Assembly (NCBI GenBank): GCA_040389065.1
Contig: JAZKAR010000006.1
Location: forward strand, 62,001-126,000
Length of the DNA stretch: 64,000 bases
Direction: 5' to 3'
Origin: JAZKAR01 sp040389065
GTDB lineage: Bacteria; Pseudomonadota; Gammaproteobacteria; Burkholderiales; Casimicrobiaceae
Of this stretch, positions 8,772 to 17,459 are shown in pieces; the first letter of the stretch is position 1, and every line of letters begins with the position of its first letter. The notes under the pieces were generated by a model. It was not told the DNA's origin and did not search any database. It saw only the letters and a program-made list of their open reading frames with translations. A program made the translations under genes and the position numbers.

Positions 8772-9833
8772 ATGAAAACGTTTTTTGCAAAAATAATAAG
8801 TGCACTAGCACTAACTGTAATTTTTATTGCGCCTTCTAGCGCAGAAGATAAGCCTGTTGAAATTAGAGTGGCTTACTCTTCAGCAGGAACAGGAGGGCGA
8901 CCATTAGCAGGAGGCAACTCATTAGCAACGACGCATTTACGAGGCTTATTAGAACAAGAGTTCAAAGCGGATAATATTAAAGTGCGATGGAGTTTTTTCC
9001 CAGGGGCAGGGCCTGCAACGAATGAGGCCTTTGCAAATAAGTTGGTCGATTTTGCATATCATGGCGATTTACCTTTAATCGTAGGGCGCTCTACTGGGTT
9101 GAAGCATAAAATTGTTTTAGGATTAGGGCGTTTTGGTAACACTTACTTTGTAGTGCCAGGAGATTCTGAGGCAAAAAGCTTGGCAGATTTAAAGGGTAAG
9201 CGCATAGCAACCTTTAAAGGAACAGCGGGCCAGTTAACCCTCAATCGGGTATTAGAAAAGTATGGATTTACAGAAAAAGATTTCAAAGTGATCAGTATGG
9301 ATACTGAAACCGCCAAAGCAGCATTAGCCACGAAAGATATTGATGGCTATATTACATCGCCGTTTGATCTTCAGGCACGAGGCATTGCAAAAGTACTGTT
9401 TGAGATTCAGCGTGATCCTAAGGTAACGAGTGTAGGAACCTTCTGGGTATCAGAAGAGTTTGAGAAAAAATATCCCAAGATTACGCAGCGCATCGTAACA
9501 GCGGTAGTAAAAGAAGCCCAGTGGGATTCCGAAGAAAAAAACCGTACTCAGCTATTTAAGTATTGGTCACAGGCTGGCTTAACACCTTACTCAGATTATG
9601 TGAAAACCTGGAAAGGTTACACCCTCAAAGAGCGTAATACCCCCTTGTTAGATGATTATTATGTGGCGTCTATCCAGAAAGCAATCGATGAAGCGAAGAA
9701 GTTTCGTTTGATTCGTAGCAATGTAGATATTAATGGGTGGATTGAGCCTAAGTATTTAAATACTGCTATTAAAGAACTCAAGCTTGAGAAGTATTGGGAT
9801 GAATATGATGCAGATGGAAAAGTGAAGAAATAA
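8772..9833 (+). CDS. Sulfonate/taurine-type ABC transporter substrate-binding protein (SsuA/TauA-like)
   Basis: A cleavable signal peptide (MKTFFAKIISALALTVIF, cleavage near SSA-ED) is followed by the SsuA/NMT1 fold: IRVAYSSAGTGG, a helical region, LADLKGKRIATFKGTAGQ near residue 140 and VDINGWIEPKYLN near the C terminus. The pattern of small residues at the ligand site is that of sulfonate- and taurine-binding proteins. ATG at 8772 has AAAGGA upstream; an earlier in-frame start at 8742 would precede the signal peptide. It is similar along its length to the second binding protein at 52739-53842, so the two are paralogues. It should deliver ligand to the permeases encoded downstream. Confidence 0.87.
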   Translation: MKTFFAKIISALALTVIFIAPSSAEDKPVEIRVAYSSAGTGGRPLAGGNSLATTHLRGLLEQEFKADNIKVRWSFFPGAGPATNEAFANKLVDFAYHGDLPLIVGRSTGLKHKIVLGLGRFGNTYFVVPGDSEAKSLADLKGKRIATFKGTAGQLTLNRVLEKYGFTEKDFKVISMDTETAKAALATKDIDGYITSPFDLQARGIAKVLFEIQRDPKVTSVGTFWVSEEFEKKYPKITQRIVTAVVKEAQWDSEEKNRTQLFKYWSQAGLTPYSDYVKTWKGYTLKERNTPLLDDYYVASIQKAIDEAKKFRLIRSNVDINGWIEPKYLNTAIKELKLEKYWDEYDADGKVKK

Positions 9834-9839
9834 TAAAAA

Positions 9840-9970
9840 TAGAAGTTACGCAGTTGGCTCTCTCGGCGTGGGACGCCCCGCGTGTTGGCAACTTGCCGTA
9901 CTACTTGTACTGTCTGCGTTGCCATGCGGGGCATCCCATGCCTTGATAGCGCTCAACTGCGTAACTCCTA
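9840..9970. repeat. Family A palindromic repeat, full copy
   Basis: It starts six bases after the binding-protein stop codon. Both ends (TAGAAGTTACGCAGTTGG and CAACTGCGTAACTCCTA) and the inner palindromic blocks match the copy at 7008. In RNA it would form a long hairpin between the binding protein and the MFS/permease genes. Confidence 0.9.
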
Positions 9971-10049
9971 AAAAAGAAATGTGATTTTATTCCCTTACCT
10001 TACCTATTGGAATAGGGGGAATAAAATTAATATGGAGAGGCTCTGAAGT

Positions 10050-11297
10050 ATGGTCGAATTTTTCGAGCGAAACCGTTTCATTCTCGCTTTTGTTGTACTA
10101 AATGCGATTGCTGGCATGAGTGTAGGTGTTGCAAAGATTACCACCTCTCTCTATGCGGTGGCCCTGAATGCCAGCGCATTAGAGCTTAGTTTAATTGCAG
10201 GGGTACAAAGTGTGGGTGTGTTGTTAATGAGCATGCCCGTAGGTGTTTTAGTTGATCAATATGGGCCTAAACGATTGTTTATGGCGGGGTCATTATTAGG
10301 TGGCGTTGGCTATTTGCTTCTCTCTCGTGCTCAGGCGCCTTTACCGCTGGCGTTAGGCTCTTTATTTGTAAGTTTTTGTATGCCTTCGCGTTTTGTTTCT
10401 ATGAATGCGGTATTCATGCAGCAGCTTGAAAAGGTAGGCGTAGCAAGGGCGGGTTGGCTTCGTGGTACCCATATGATTGGCTTTTTTTTGATAGGGCCTG
10501 CGCTAGCCGTCAGCATTATTCATTCGGTGAACTATTCGGGAACATATTTACTGATTGCATTAAGTTTTGTACTTACAGCAGCGTTGTCGCCGTATGTAAC
10601 GAGTCACTATCAACGCTCTGCGGCGTCAGCCCGTAAGCTTTCATTTGTTAGCCTGAAAGCTCAGTTCAATGCTTTATTTAGTGATAGAGAGTTAGTACAG
10701 ATTAGCGCTATTGAGTTTAGCTGCCAGGCGATCAACCAGTATTACACCTTTTTTATTGTAGCGATTGCGATCAATCATTACGGGTTTAGTGCACATACTG
10801 CTGCCAGCTTGGTATCTGTTCAGGGGGCGGTGTTTATTTTGGCACTCTTTACGCTTGGCGGTTGGGTGCAGCGCTTAGGCGTGCTACGTGCGTATCAACT
10901 TAGCTTTACGGTGATGGGCATTGCTTTGCTGCTGTTAGGCGTTTGCCAAAAGCCAGAATGGTTATGGGTTGGAGGAGGTTGCTTAGGATTAGGGTCAGGC
11001 TTACTTCAAACTGTAAATATTTCACGGTTTGCGACCATCGGTGCGCGAATTGGCAGAGGAAGTGTAGCAGGTATTAATGCATTTGCTGGGCCTTCAGGAA
11101 GTCTGATGGGCGGTGTGTTAGGCGGTATGGTTGGGCAAATGCTAGGGCTTCAAAAAACGTTTTTATTGTTTATTCCTGTTTTACTTGGGTTAAGTATGGT
11201 GATTCGTTGGCGCCCTATGCTGTCAGCAGCGTATGCCAATGTGGGGTTAGCAGCTCATGGAGCAAGCCAGGTATCAAGCAATGGTAAGGATAAATAA
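10050..11297 (+). CDS. MFS transporter, 12 membrane segments
   Basis: The 415-residue protein has about twelve hydrophobic helices and the MFS loop 2-3 motif GVLVDQYGPKRLFMAG near residue 64, the place of the family's GxxxDRxGRR signature. GGAGAGG precedes ATG 10050. It ends on the base where the first permease starts, so it is translationally coupled to an ABC permease array. An MFS carrier inside a sulfonate-type ABC operon may export a product or take up a related compound; direction and substrate cannot be read from sequence. Confidence 0.85.
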   Translation: MVEFFERNRFILAFVVLNAIAGMSVGVAKITTSLYAVALNASALELSLIAGVQSVGVLLMSMPVGVLVDQYGPKRLFMAGSLLGGVGYLLLSRAQAPLPLALGSLFVSFCMPSRFVSMNAVFMQQLEKVGVARAGWLRGTHMIGFFLIGPALAVSIIHSVNYSGTYLLIALSFVLTAALSPYVTSHYQRSAASARKLSFVSLKAQFNALFSDRELVQISAIEFSCQAINQYYTFFIVAIAINHYGFSAHTAASLVSVQGAVFILALFTLGGWVQRLGVLRAYQLSFTVMGIALLLLGVCQKPEWLWVGGGCLGLGSGLLQTVNISRFATIGARIGRGSVAGINAFAGPSGSLMGGVLGGMVGQMLGLQKTFLLFIPVLLGLSMVIRWRPMLSAAYANVGLAAHGASQVSSNGKDK

Positions 11298-12166
11298 TGA
11301 CGCACGCAGTGAGTAAATCAGCTTTTAAAGTTATTCCAAAGAAAATACCTATTTTTTCTTCATATCTTATTACGTTTTATAGCGACCTATTGAAACGCTT
11401 GTTATCAAGAAGTATGCATCTAAGCGTGAGTTGTATCGTGCCATTGCTAGCACTCATATTTTGGCAATATGCGGTAGATAAACAGTGGCTGGCGATTCAA
11501 ATTTTACCTTCGCCTGCGTTGGTGTGGAGCACGCTAATTGATTTATGGCAGAGCGGTGATCTTTGGCATCATTTAAGCATTAGTTTATCGCGAGTATTGT
11601 GGAGTTTGTTGATTGGCGGAGGGGGCGGTTTAGTGCTGGGTATTTTTATGGGGCTTTCGCGTACGGTGAAAGCCTATGTGTATCCCACATTTGAAGTGGT
11701 TTCACAATTTCCGGTAGTAGGGTGGATTCCTTTATTAATTATTTTTGTCGGCATTGATGAGGCGCTGAAAATTTCTGCCATTTCATTAGCCGTGATCGTG
11801 CCTGTTACGGTGAACACTTATAAAGGGATTGCCAATATTCCGCTTAAATTTTTGGAGGTAGCGAAGGTATATCGCTTTAGTTTCAGGCAAGTGGTTAGCC
11901 GTGTGGTATGGGCTGCGGCCTTACCCAGTATTTTTAATGGATTTCGGCAGGGGGTTATGCAAGGGTGGTTATCGCTGGTATTCGTTGAGTTGCTTGCCTC
12001 TAGTGAAGGTATTGGATACCTGATGGTATGGGGAAGGCAATTGCTGCAATTAGACCTGGTAATGGCTGGCATGTTGATTATTGGCGTTGTTGGCATTGCG
12101 CTCGATTTTACATTGCGCGGTATAGAGTTGTACTTGCAACGGAGGTGGCTGCATGGAGCATTTTAG
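11297..12166 (+). CDS. SsuC/TauC-type ABC transporter permease (type A, first)
   Basis: It has about six membrane helices and the permease EAA-type loop (LEVAKVYRFSFRQVVSRVVW) that docks on the ATPase. The N-terminal region has the SsuC signature LPSPALVWSTLIDLW. It overlaps the MFS stop by one base and runs 14 bases into the next permease, which implies coupled translation. It is most like the third permease: both share LLASSEGxGxLMVxGRQL near the C terminus. I call these two type A. Confidence 0.88.
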   Translation: MTHAVSKSAFKVIPKKIPIFSSYLITFYSDLLKRLLSRSMHLSVSCIVPLLALIFWQYAVDKQWLAIQILPSPALVWSTLIDLWQSGDLWHHLSISLSRVLWSLLIGGGGGLVLGIFMGLSRTVKAYVYPTFEVVSQFPVVGWIPLLIIFVGIDEALKISAISLAVIVPVTVNTYKGIANIPLKFLEVAKVYRFSFRQVVSRVVWAAALPSIFNGFRQGVMQGWLSLVFVELLASSEGIGYLMVWGRQLLQLDLVMAGMLIIGVVGIALDFTLRGIELYLQRRWLHGAF

Positions 12167-12950
12167 AACATTCAGTGGGAGTTTAATACTGAGCTTTATA
12201 AAGCGTGATTGGCGCGGTGCAGTGCTGCCTTTACTGTTCATACTGGTTTGGGCTGGAATAACAGCACAGGGATGGGTAAACACAAAACTGATTGTGCCGC
12301 CTGTAAATGTTGTGAAGGTCGCCTATCAAACCCTTACTCATGCAGATTTTTATGTAGGGTTATCGATCAGTTTATGGCGTGATGGAGTAGGTTTTTTGAT
12401 AGGTGGAGTTGCAGGTATCGTGTTAGGCGCATTGATGGGTGTATCACGCTGGGCGAATCGAATTGTAGGGCCTACGTTTCATACGCTTAAGCATATTTCC
12501 TTATTTGCATGGCTGCCTCTTATTTCAACGTGGATGGGGCAGGGCGATGTCGCCAAAATTATTTTCATTGCGCTATCTGCTTTTTATCCAGTAGCACTGG
12601 GTACGCTAGAAGGAGTGCAAAGAATAGCAAAGGCGCAAGTAGAGGTAGCAAAAGTCTATGCATTTAATCGCACACAGTTCTTTTTTAAACTGGTATTACC
12701 CGCGGCATCGCCTCAAATACTAGCAGGGCTGCATTTAGGTCTTATCGCTGCATGGCTGGCAACCATTGGTTCGGAATATCTGCTGGCAAAATCAGGCTTA
12801 GGAATAGGCGATACCGTGATTAAAGGCAAAGCAGCGTTTAATGTAGAACTCATTATTGTTGGAGTTTTAGTGATTGGTTTAGTGGGTACGGTATTGAATC
12901 GATTGGCATCAAGCGTTGAACATCAATTATTACATTGGCGAAATGGTTAG
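12153..12950 (+). CDS. SsuC/TauC-type ABC transporter permease (type B, first)
   Basis: It is a 265-residue permease with a binding-protein-dependent transport domain: VGLSISLWRDGVGFLIGG, then the ATPase-contact loop VEVAKVYAFNRTQFFFKLVL. The C-terminal part reads LLAKSGLGIGDTVIKGK, which aligns with the fourth permease (LLTSGVGIGNLLIDGRE) rather than with its immediate neighbours. With the first permease it probably forms a heterodimeric channel. It starts inside the preceding gene. Confidence 0.88.
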   Translation: MEHFRTFSGSLILSFIKRDWRGAVLPLLFILVWAGITAQGWVNTKLIVPPVNVVKVAYQTLTHADFYVGLSISLWRDGVGFLIGGVAGIVLGALMGVSRWANRIVGPTFHTLKHISLFAWLPLISTWMGQGDVAKIIFIALSAFYPVALGTLEGVQRIAKAQVEVAKVYAFNRTQFFFKLVLPAASPQILAGLHLGLIAAWLATIGSEYLLAKSGLGIGDTVIKGKAAFNVELIIVGVLVIGLVGTVLNRLASSVEHQLLHWRNG

Positions 12951-12960
12951 GGAGTAAGCG

Positions 12961-13923
12961 ATGCTAAAGATTTTTTCTTTTGCAAGTGGGCGCCTGCCTC
13001 TTAAGATGCAGAATAGAAAGCAACATAAAGAGCAAAATAAACAGCACGCGATAGAACGGCGCGCCTTAAGAGTTGAGCGTAATGTTAAGCATAGTGTTAA
13101 GCGTAATTTAACACGTAAGAATAGTGGGGTATTGGGAGTGTCTGTGATGCTGGAAGGGCTGATGGCAAAGCTAAAAAGCTTTTTATTTGCCTGGATGTTC
13201 CCTTGCATTATTTTCTGTGTGTGGCTAGTTATTGCCCATTTTGAGTGGATACCTTCGCAGATATTGCCTGCTCCATCATTAGTAGCCTCAACATTTACTG
13301 ATCTATGGGCCAGTGGAGAATTGCAAGGGCACATAGGCATTAGTTTACAGCGCGTGATGAGTGGTTTTGGCGTAGGCGCTCTTACTGGATTACTGTTGGG
13401 AACCGCAATGGGTTTATCGCCAACGCTTAAAGATTATGTTTATCCAATATTCAAGCTCTATTCACAGGTTCCTATGCTGGGGTGGTTACCTTTACTCATT
13501 ATGTTGGTGGGTATTGATGAAGCGTTAAAAATTATTTTAATTTCTAAAGGCGCATTTGTACCAGTAACTCTTAATACATACAAAGGCTTGCAAGGCGTGC
13601 CTAGTATTTATATTGAAGTAGCCAGGGTATATCGTTTTACAAAATGGCAGTTGCTGAAGAAGGTGGTTTTTCCATCAGCGCTTCCTCCTATTTGGATGGG
13701 GTTACGCCACGGGTTAACGCATGCCTGGTTAGCGTTGGTAGCAGTGGAGCTGTTGGCTTCAAGTGAAGGATTAGGATTTTTGATGGTGTATGGGCGCCAA
13801 CTGTATCAGTTAGATGTGGTGCTGGTAGCAGTTGTCATCGTAGGGGGTATAGGCCTTATTTTTGACAAACTATTATCTGTAGCTGAAACGTACTTATTAC
13901 GTTGGCGGCATGATGCGTTTTAA
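12961..13923 (+). CDS. SsuC/TauC-type ABC transporter permease (type A, second)
   Basis: From about residue 65 it is a typical permease: WIPSQILPAPSLVAST, IEVARVYRFTKWQLLKKVVF and LLASSEGLGFLMVYGRQL. The first 60 residues are very basic and hydrophilic (QNRKQHKEQNKQHAIERR) and have no counterpart in the other permeases. GGGAG before ATG 12961 supports the long form; an internal ATG at 13148 would give a normal-length protein and is the alternative start. Ten bases separate it from the preceding gene. Confidence 0.85.
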   Translation: MLKIFSFASGRLPLKMQNRKQHKEQNKQHAIERRALRVERNVKHSVKRNLTRKNSGVLGVSVMLEGLMAKLKSFLFAWMFPCIIFCVWLVIAHFEWIPSQILPAPSLVASTFTDLWASGELQGHIGISLQRVMSGFGVGALTGLLLGTAMGLSPTLKDYVYPIFKLYSQVPMLGWLPLLIMLVGIDEALKIILISKGAFVPVTLNTYKGLQGVPSIYIEVARVYRFTKWQLLKKVVFPSALPPIWMGLRHGLTHAWLALVAVELLASSEGLGFLMVYGRQLYQLDVVLVAVVIVGGIGLIFDKLLSVAETYLLRWRHDAF

Positions 13924-14795
13924 TGAAAGGTCAGAAAATGCCTATTTCTAAACATGTATCTATGCGAAAAATAAGCCCTAAAAGAAACCCCAAAAGAAAC
14001 ATTTTGCATTACATGCATCCTGCCGTTGTGCCTAAGGCTTTACGTGGATGGGTTATTCCAGTGGCGTTATTGGTTTACTGGTGGGCAGCGTATTACTTTC
14101 ATGTAAACGAATCGCCGCTTTTTGTATCGATGGGCCAGGTAGCTAAAACAGCCTTAAAGCTTGGGAAAAGCGGCGAGTTATGGCATGCGCTAAGCGCTAG
14201 TTTATATCGTATGTTGATGGGTTTTACATTGGGTTCATTGGCAGGGTTAATTGTAGGCGGCGGTTTAGGGTTATCTCGCCGTTTTGAAGGGTTGGTGGGG
14301 CCTACCTTTCATGCTATTAAACAAGTGTCTTTATTAGCCTGGATTCCTTTAATTTCGCTGTGGTTCGGGTTAGGCGACACAGCCAAAATAGCCTTTCTTT
14401 CATTAGCCGCTTTTTTTCCTTTGGCTCTTAACACCTTTGAAGGCATTCGTAGCGTGCAGCGCGAGTTTGTAGAGGTAGCCCATGTATTTGCGTATTCGCG
14501 TTGGCAGCTTTTTCGACGCGTAGTATTGCCTGCTGCATTACCTTCCATTTTTACAGGGGTACAGCTGGCTTTAATCTATTCGTGGTTGGCGACATTAGGC
14601 GCTGAATTTTTGCTGACATCTGGTGTAGGCATCGGCAATTTATTGATTGATGGGCGCGAACATTTATGGATGGATTATGTTCTGCTAGGCATCGCAATCG
14701 TAGGAATAGTCGGTTTTGTATTGCAAGGAATTGCTCAGCAAATAGAAACGCGTTTATTAGGTATACGAAGCCGCACGCTTGGAAAGCCTATTTAA
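13923..14795 (+). CDS. SsuC/TauC-type ABC transporter permease (type B, second)
   Basis: It overlaps the previous stop by one base (TAATG). Another in-frame ATG at 13938 has GAAAGG upstream and could be the true start. The body has six helices, HALSASLYRMLMGFTLGS, and the ATPase-contact loop VEVAHVFAYSRWQLFRRVVL. It pairs by similarity with the type B permease at 12153. No terminator is obvious right after it; the next gene, the ATPase, starts 616 bases on. Confidence 0.87.
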   Translation: MKGQKMPISKHVSMRKISPKRNPKRNILHYMHPAVVPKALRGWVIPVALLVYWWAAYYFHVNESPLFVSMGQVAKTALKLGKSGELWHALSASLYRMLMGFTLGSLAGLIVGGGLGLSRRFEGLVGPTFHAIKQVSLLAWIPLISLWFGLGDTAKIAFLSLAAFFPLALNTFEGIRSVQREFVEVAHVFAYSRWQLFRRVVLPAALPSIFTGVQLALIYSWLATLGAEFLLTSGVGIGNLLIDGREHLWMDYVLLGIAIVGIVGFVLQGIAQQIETRLLGIRSRTLGKPI

Positions 14796-14889
14796 CCTGA
14801 ACAAAGTTATTGAATAAATCAGATAACTTTATGATTTATTAATAGAGCATCAGCCTAAAGAATTAGGTAAATTAATTATATTCTAACGA

Positions 14890-14950
14890 TTGCCTCATAT
14901 TATTGCTTTGAGCTTTGAGCTTTGAGCTTTGAGCTTTGAGCTTTGAGGCA
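14890..14950. repeat. Six-copy GCTTTGA tandem repeat inside an inverted repeat
   Basis: Six exact copies of GCTTTGA run from 14905 to 14946. They are bracketed by TGCCTCA (14890-14896) and its complement TGAGGCA (14944-14950). Copy number is likely to vary by slippage. Confidence 0.9.
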
Positions 14951-14975
14951 TTAATTATGCATCCCTTGTATTCAT

Positions 14976-15089
14976 TAGAGAAGTTATGAAGTAGTGTTCT
15001 TTCTATGTATTTATATATTGGCAACTTACAGCATTCTTTGTGCTGTTTTCATTGCCATGAATTGATAGAACTTTACTGAGTAACTTCCA
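14976..15089. repeat. Family A palindromic repeat, badly decayed copy
   Basis: GAAGTTATGAAGT at the left, TTGGCAACTTACAGCATTC in the middle and TGATAGAAC...GAGTAACTTCC at the right keep the order of family A blocks but the inner G/C-rich blocks are gone. Confidence 0.55.
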
Positions 15090-15129
15090 AATTATTTAAT
15101 TTTTCTTCCTATATCTATTGTTTTTAATG

Positions 15130-15290
15130 CCCTCTCCCCTTGAGGGAGAGGGCTAGGGTGAGGGGGCTGGTGAATACACTACTAAAGATATTTTTTACCT
15201 TTGAGTTGTAAATATCTTAAAGTTAAAACAACGTTGTAGGTAGTTCAACCGCCCCCTCATCCTAACCTTCTCCCTCGAGGGGAGAAGGAA
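15130..15290. repeat. Inverted pair of CCCTCTCCCTTGAGGGAGAGGG-type hairpins (family C)
   Basis: The unit at 15130-15166 (CCCTCTCCCC, TTGA, GGGAGAGGG, then GGTGAGGGGG) is inverted at 15251-15290 (CCCCCTCATCC, then CCTTCTCCC-TCGA-GGGGAGAAGG). The right unit with its left flank from about 15225 recurs at 40295-40360. Hairpins of this kind are widespread in proteobacterial intergenic DNA. Confidence 0.85.
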
Positions 15291-15411
15291 CTAACAATGT
15301 GTGCTTAGTACAAGCTCCTCAAGGAGGGGGAAAGAATCTAGAAGAAGTATGTACAAATTAAATTCTTAAAAACTCAATCTAATTAAATAACTGTCCCTCT
15401 GGAGAAAAGCG

Positions 15412-16236
15412 ATGGCGCATGCCGGAACCTTAGACATTAAACACCTTAGTAAACATTACCCTGTTAGAAATAAAGCGCCTTTGTCTGTACTAGAAGATAT
15501 TTCTTTATCAATAAAGCCAGGCGAATTTGTAAGTATTGTAGGTTCAAGCGGGTGCGGTAAATCGACACTATTACGCTTGATTATTGGGCTTGAAAATGAT
15601 TATGTAGGCGATATTCAGCTAGATGGTCACCAAATCGTAGGCACCAGTTTAGATCGCGGCATTGTGTTTCAGGAGCATCGATTGTTTCCCTGGTTAACTG
15701 TTGAGCAAAATATAGGCATAGGGCTGTTAAACGCAGACTTATCCGAAGCTAGCAAGCGCCAAACCATTCAAGAGCATATTGCGTTAGTGGGGCTTGAAGG
15801 CTTCGAGTCAGCGTATCCGCATCAAATATCAGGGGGAATGAGCCAGCGTGTAGCCATTGCCCGAGCGTTAGTCAATCGGCCTGAAGTTCTGTTGCTAGAT
15901 GAACCCTTTGGCGCACTAGATGCGTTAACTCGTACCTATTTGCAGCAAGAGCTGCATAGAATATGGGAGGCAGAAGGCATTACCATGATTTTAGTAACGC
16001 ATGATGTAGAAGAAGCAGTGTACCTAGGAGACCGAGTAGTGGTGATGCAACCGCGCCCAGGGCGTATTAAACGCATTATTGATGTGCCGTTACCGCACCC
16101 GCGTGATCGCGCCAGCTATGCATTTTCTGTGTTGAAAGAAGATGTATTAAGCGAGTTTTCTGAAAAACCTAACGAAGAAATTCGTAACGTGTATTCAATT
16201 AATCGAGGTATTGAGGAGTGGCAGTTTGCGTTGTAA
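15412..16236 (+). CDS. SsuB/TauB-type ABC transporter ATP-binding protein
   Basis: All ABC ATPase motifs are intact: Walker A GSSGCGKST near residue 43, the Q-loop VFQEHRLFPWLTVEQN, signature SGGMSQR, Walker B VLLLDEPFGALD and the switch histidine in LVTHDVEEA. The LFPWLT Q-loop is characteristic of nitrate/sulfonate/taurine importers. GGAG precedes the ATG at 15412. It is the only importer-type ATPase in the window, so it probably powers both permease pairs upstream. Position alone cannot decide between sulfonate and taurine. Confidence 0.88.
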   Translation: MAHAGTLDIKHLSKHYPVRNKAPLSVLEDISLSIKPGEFVSIVGSSGCGKSTLLRLIIGLENDYVGDIQLDGHQIVGTSLDRGIVFQEHRLFPWLTVEQNIGIGLLNADLSEASKRQTIQEHIALVGLEGFESAYPHQISGGMSQRVAIARALVNRPEVLLLDEPFGALDALTRTYLQQELHRIWEAEGITMILVTHDVEEAVYLGDRVVVMQPRPGRIKRIIDVPLPHPRDRASYAFSVLKEDVLSEFSEKPNEEIRNVYSINRGIEEWQFAL

Positions 16237-16413
16237 GGGATGTTAATTGTTGATAGCAAGCGCCCAGTGTCGGCCCTTAGTTAGAGTGTGATCATCGATG
16301 TGGTTAGAGATACATTGGCGACTACGCAGCATACAAAGCAACAAATAGGCTAAAAATAAACATATTTCTAAAAGTATTTTACTTTAAGTAATTGAAAGGT
16401 AAGAGTGTCGGTT

Positions 16414-16428
16414 TGGCATTTATTTTGC
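16414..16428 (+). promoter_or_regulatory. Sigma-54 promoter upstream of the GST gene
   Basis: TGGCATTTATTTTGC has GG at 16415-16416 and GC at 16427-16428 with ten bases between. The left half (TGGCA) is closer to the RpoN consensus than the other sites here. The GST start lies 186 bases downstream, with a decayed family A repeat in the leader. Confidence 0.75.
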
Positions 16429-16454
16429 TGTAAAAAATAAGCTGAGGAAGCAAA

Positions 16455-16550
16455 CATAGTTAAAGGTTACGTAGCTGAGCTTTCTCTGTATGTTGGCAAC
16501 TTACCGTATTCTGGGTACTGGCTGCCTTGCCACGAATTAAGCCTAAATAA
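16455..16550. repeat. Family A palindromic repeat, decayed copy
   Basis: GGTTACGTAGCTGAGCTTTC, then TGGCAACTTACCGTATTC and GGCTGCCTTGCC keep the family A order. The right terminal block is lost. It lies in the leader of the GST transcript. The rest of the spacer 16237-16614 shows no gene. Confidence 0.6.
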
Positions 16551-16614
16551 GCTCTCTAAGCAGCAGTCACTGTTGCAGATTTATATGTGTTCTATTATTT
16601 TATGGAAAATTATT

Positions 16615-17232
16615 ATGCCTACTCTTTACGTTGCGCCCGGAGCCTGTTCATTCGGTGCCCATGTTGCGTTAAAAGCTCTAGATATTCCTCATACAATTAA
16701 AGTGGTACCGTTACGGCAGCCAGATTCACCTATTTATACCGTAAACCCTCAAGGGCGGGTGCCAGCCTTAGTGCTAGATGATGGTGCTGTGATAACAGAA
16801 AATAGCGCTATATTGCCGTATATCGCTGATTTAAAGCCTGAAGCGGGTTTAAATGCGCCGTTGGGCAGTGTTGATCGGGCGCGTATTCAAGAATGGATTG
16901 GGTTTTTAAACTCAGATTTACACGGAGCATTTCGCCCATTGAATCGTCCAGCGCTGTTTCATACTGATGAAGCAACGCATGATACGATTCGCCGCCAAGG
17001 AAAAACGCGATTATTTCAACTGCTCGATACAGTAGAAAAGAAAGTTCCTGAAAATGCGTGGCTAGTGGGTAACCGTTTTACGGTAGCTGATGCTTATCTG
17101 GGTGTATTTACACGTTGGGTTCGCCGCCGCGATTTTGATTGGGCGCAATGGCCGAATTTGAAAAAATTTGCTGATCGCTTTGATGTGCATCCAGCGGTAA
17201 TTGCAGCGGAGCAGGCGGAAAAAGCGGTGTGA
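16615..17232 (+). CDS. Glutathione S-transferase, beta-class-like
   Basis: The 205-residue protein has the thioredoxin-like N domain with PGACSFGAHVAL, in which Cys11 sits where bacterial beta-class GSTs carry their active-site cysteine. NPQGRVPAL (cis-proline loop) and ITENSAI (glutathione gamma-glutamyl site) follow, and the all-helical C domain contains FTVADAYLGVF. I start at ATG 16615 because the domain begins there; the upstream ATG at 16573 adds 14 unrelated residues. A sigma-54 promoter upstream places it with the organosulfur genes, where conjugation or reductive cleavage of a sulfur compound would fit (inference). Confidence 0.88.
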   Translation: MPTLYVAPGACSFGAHVALKALDIPHTIKVVPLRQPDSPIYTVNPQGRVPALVLDDGAVITENSAILPYIADLKPEAGLNAPLGSVDRARIQEWIGFLNSDLHGAFRPLNRPALFHTDEATHDTIRRQGKTRLFQLLDTVEKKVPENAWLVGNRFTVADAYLGVFTRWVRRRDFDWAQWPNLKKFADRFDVHPAVIAAEQAEKAV

Positions 17233-17346
17233 TTTTTAAGTGTTAATGATTATGCTTAGCACGAGGGTAAGAAAAACTGTTTTATGAAAATACTGCTTAA
17301 AAAACAATCGTTCTGAATCTAGCATAATAAATGATAGTCATTTGAG

Positions 17347-17371
17347 GAGCGGTAAATTTTTTTTACCGCTC
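17347..17371. terminator. Intrinsic terminator between convergent genes
   Basis: GAGCGGTAAA at 17347-17356 pairs with TTTACCGCTC at 17362-17371 across five T. A-rich and T-rich flanks make it usable from both sides, for the GST and for the minus-strand gene ending at 17460. Confidence 0.7.
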
Positions 17372-17459
17372 AAGCAATTTTTTATGGTTTGTACGTTTGA
17401 GTGAATCTGCCTGTAGCGCTAGAAAAAAGATAATTAGTGAGAGATTGATTAGGCAATTT

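Larger units (their letters stand above)
14796..15411. other. Repeat-filled spacer between permeases and ATPase gene
   Basis: No gene is visible. The spacer holds a heptamer tandem repeat (14905-14946), a decayed family A copy (about 14976-15089) and an inverted pair of C/G-rich hairpin repeats (15130-15290). It splits permeases and ATPase, which are normally adjacent in ssu operons. Confidence 0.7.

Noticed and set aside
14905..14946. The heptamer repeats could be taken for a CRISPR array
   Set aside because: The unit is seven bases with no spacers, so it is a simple tandem repeat.
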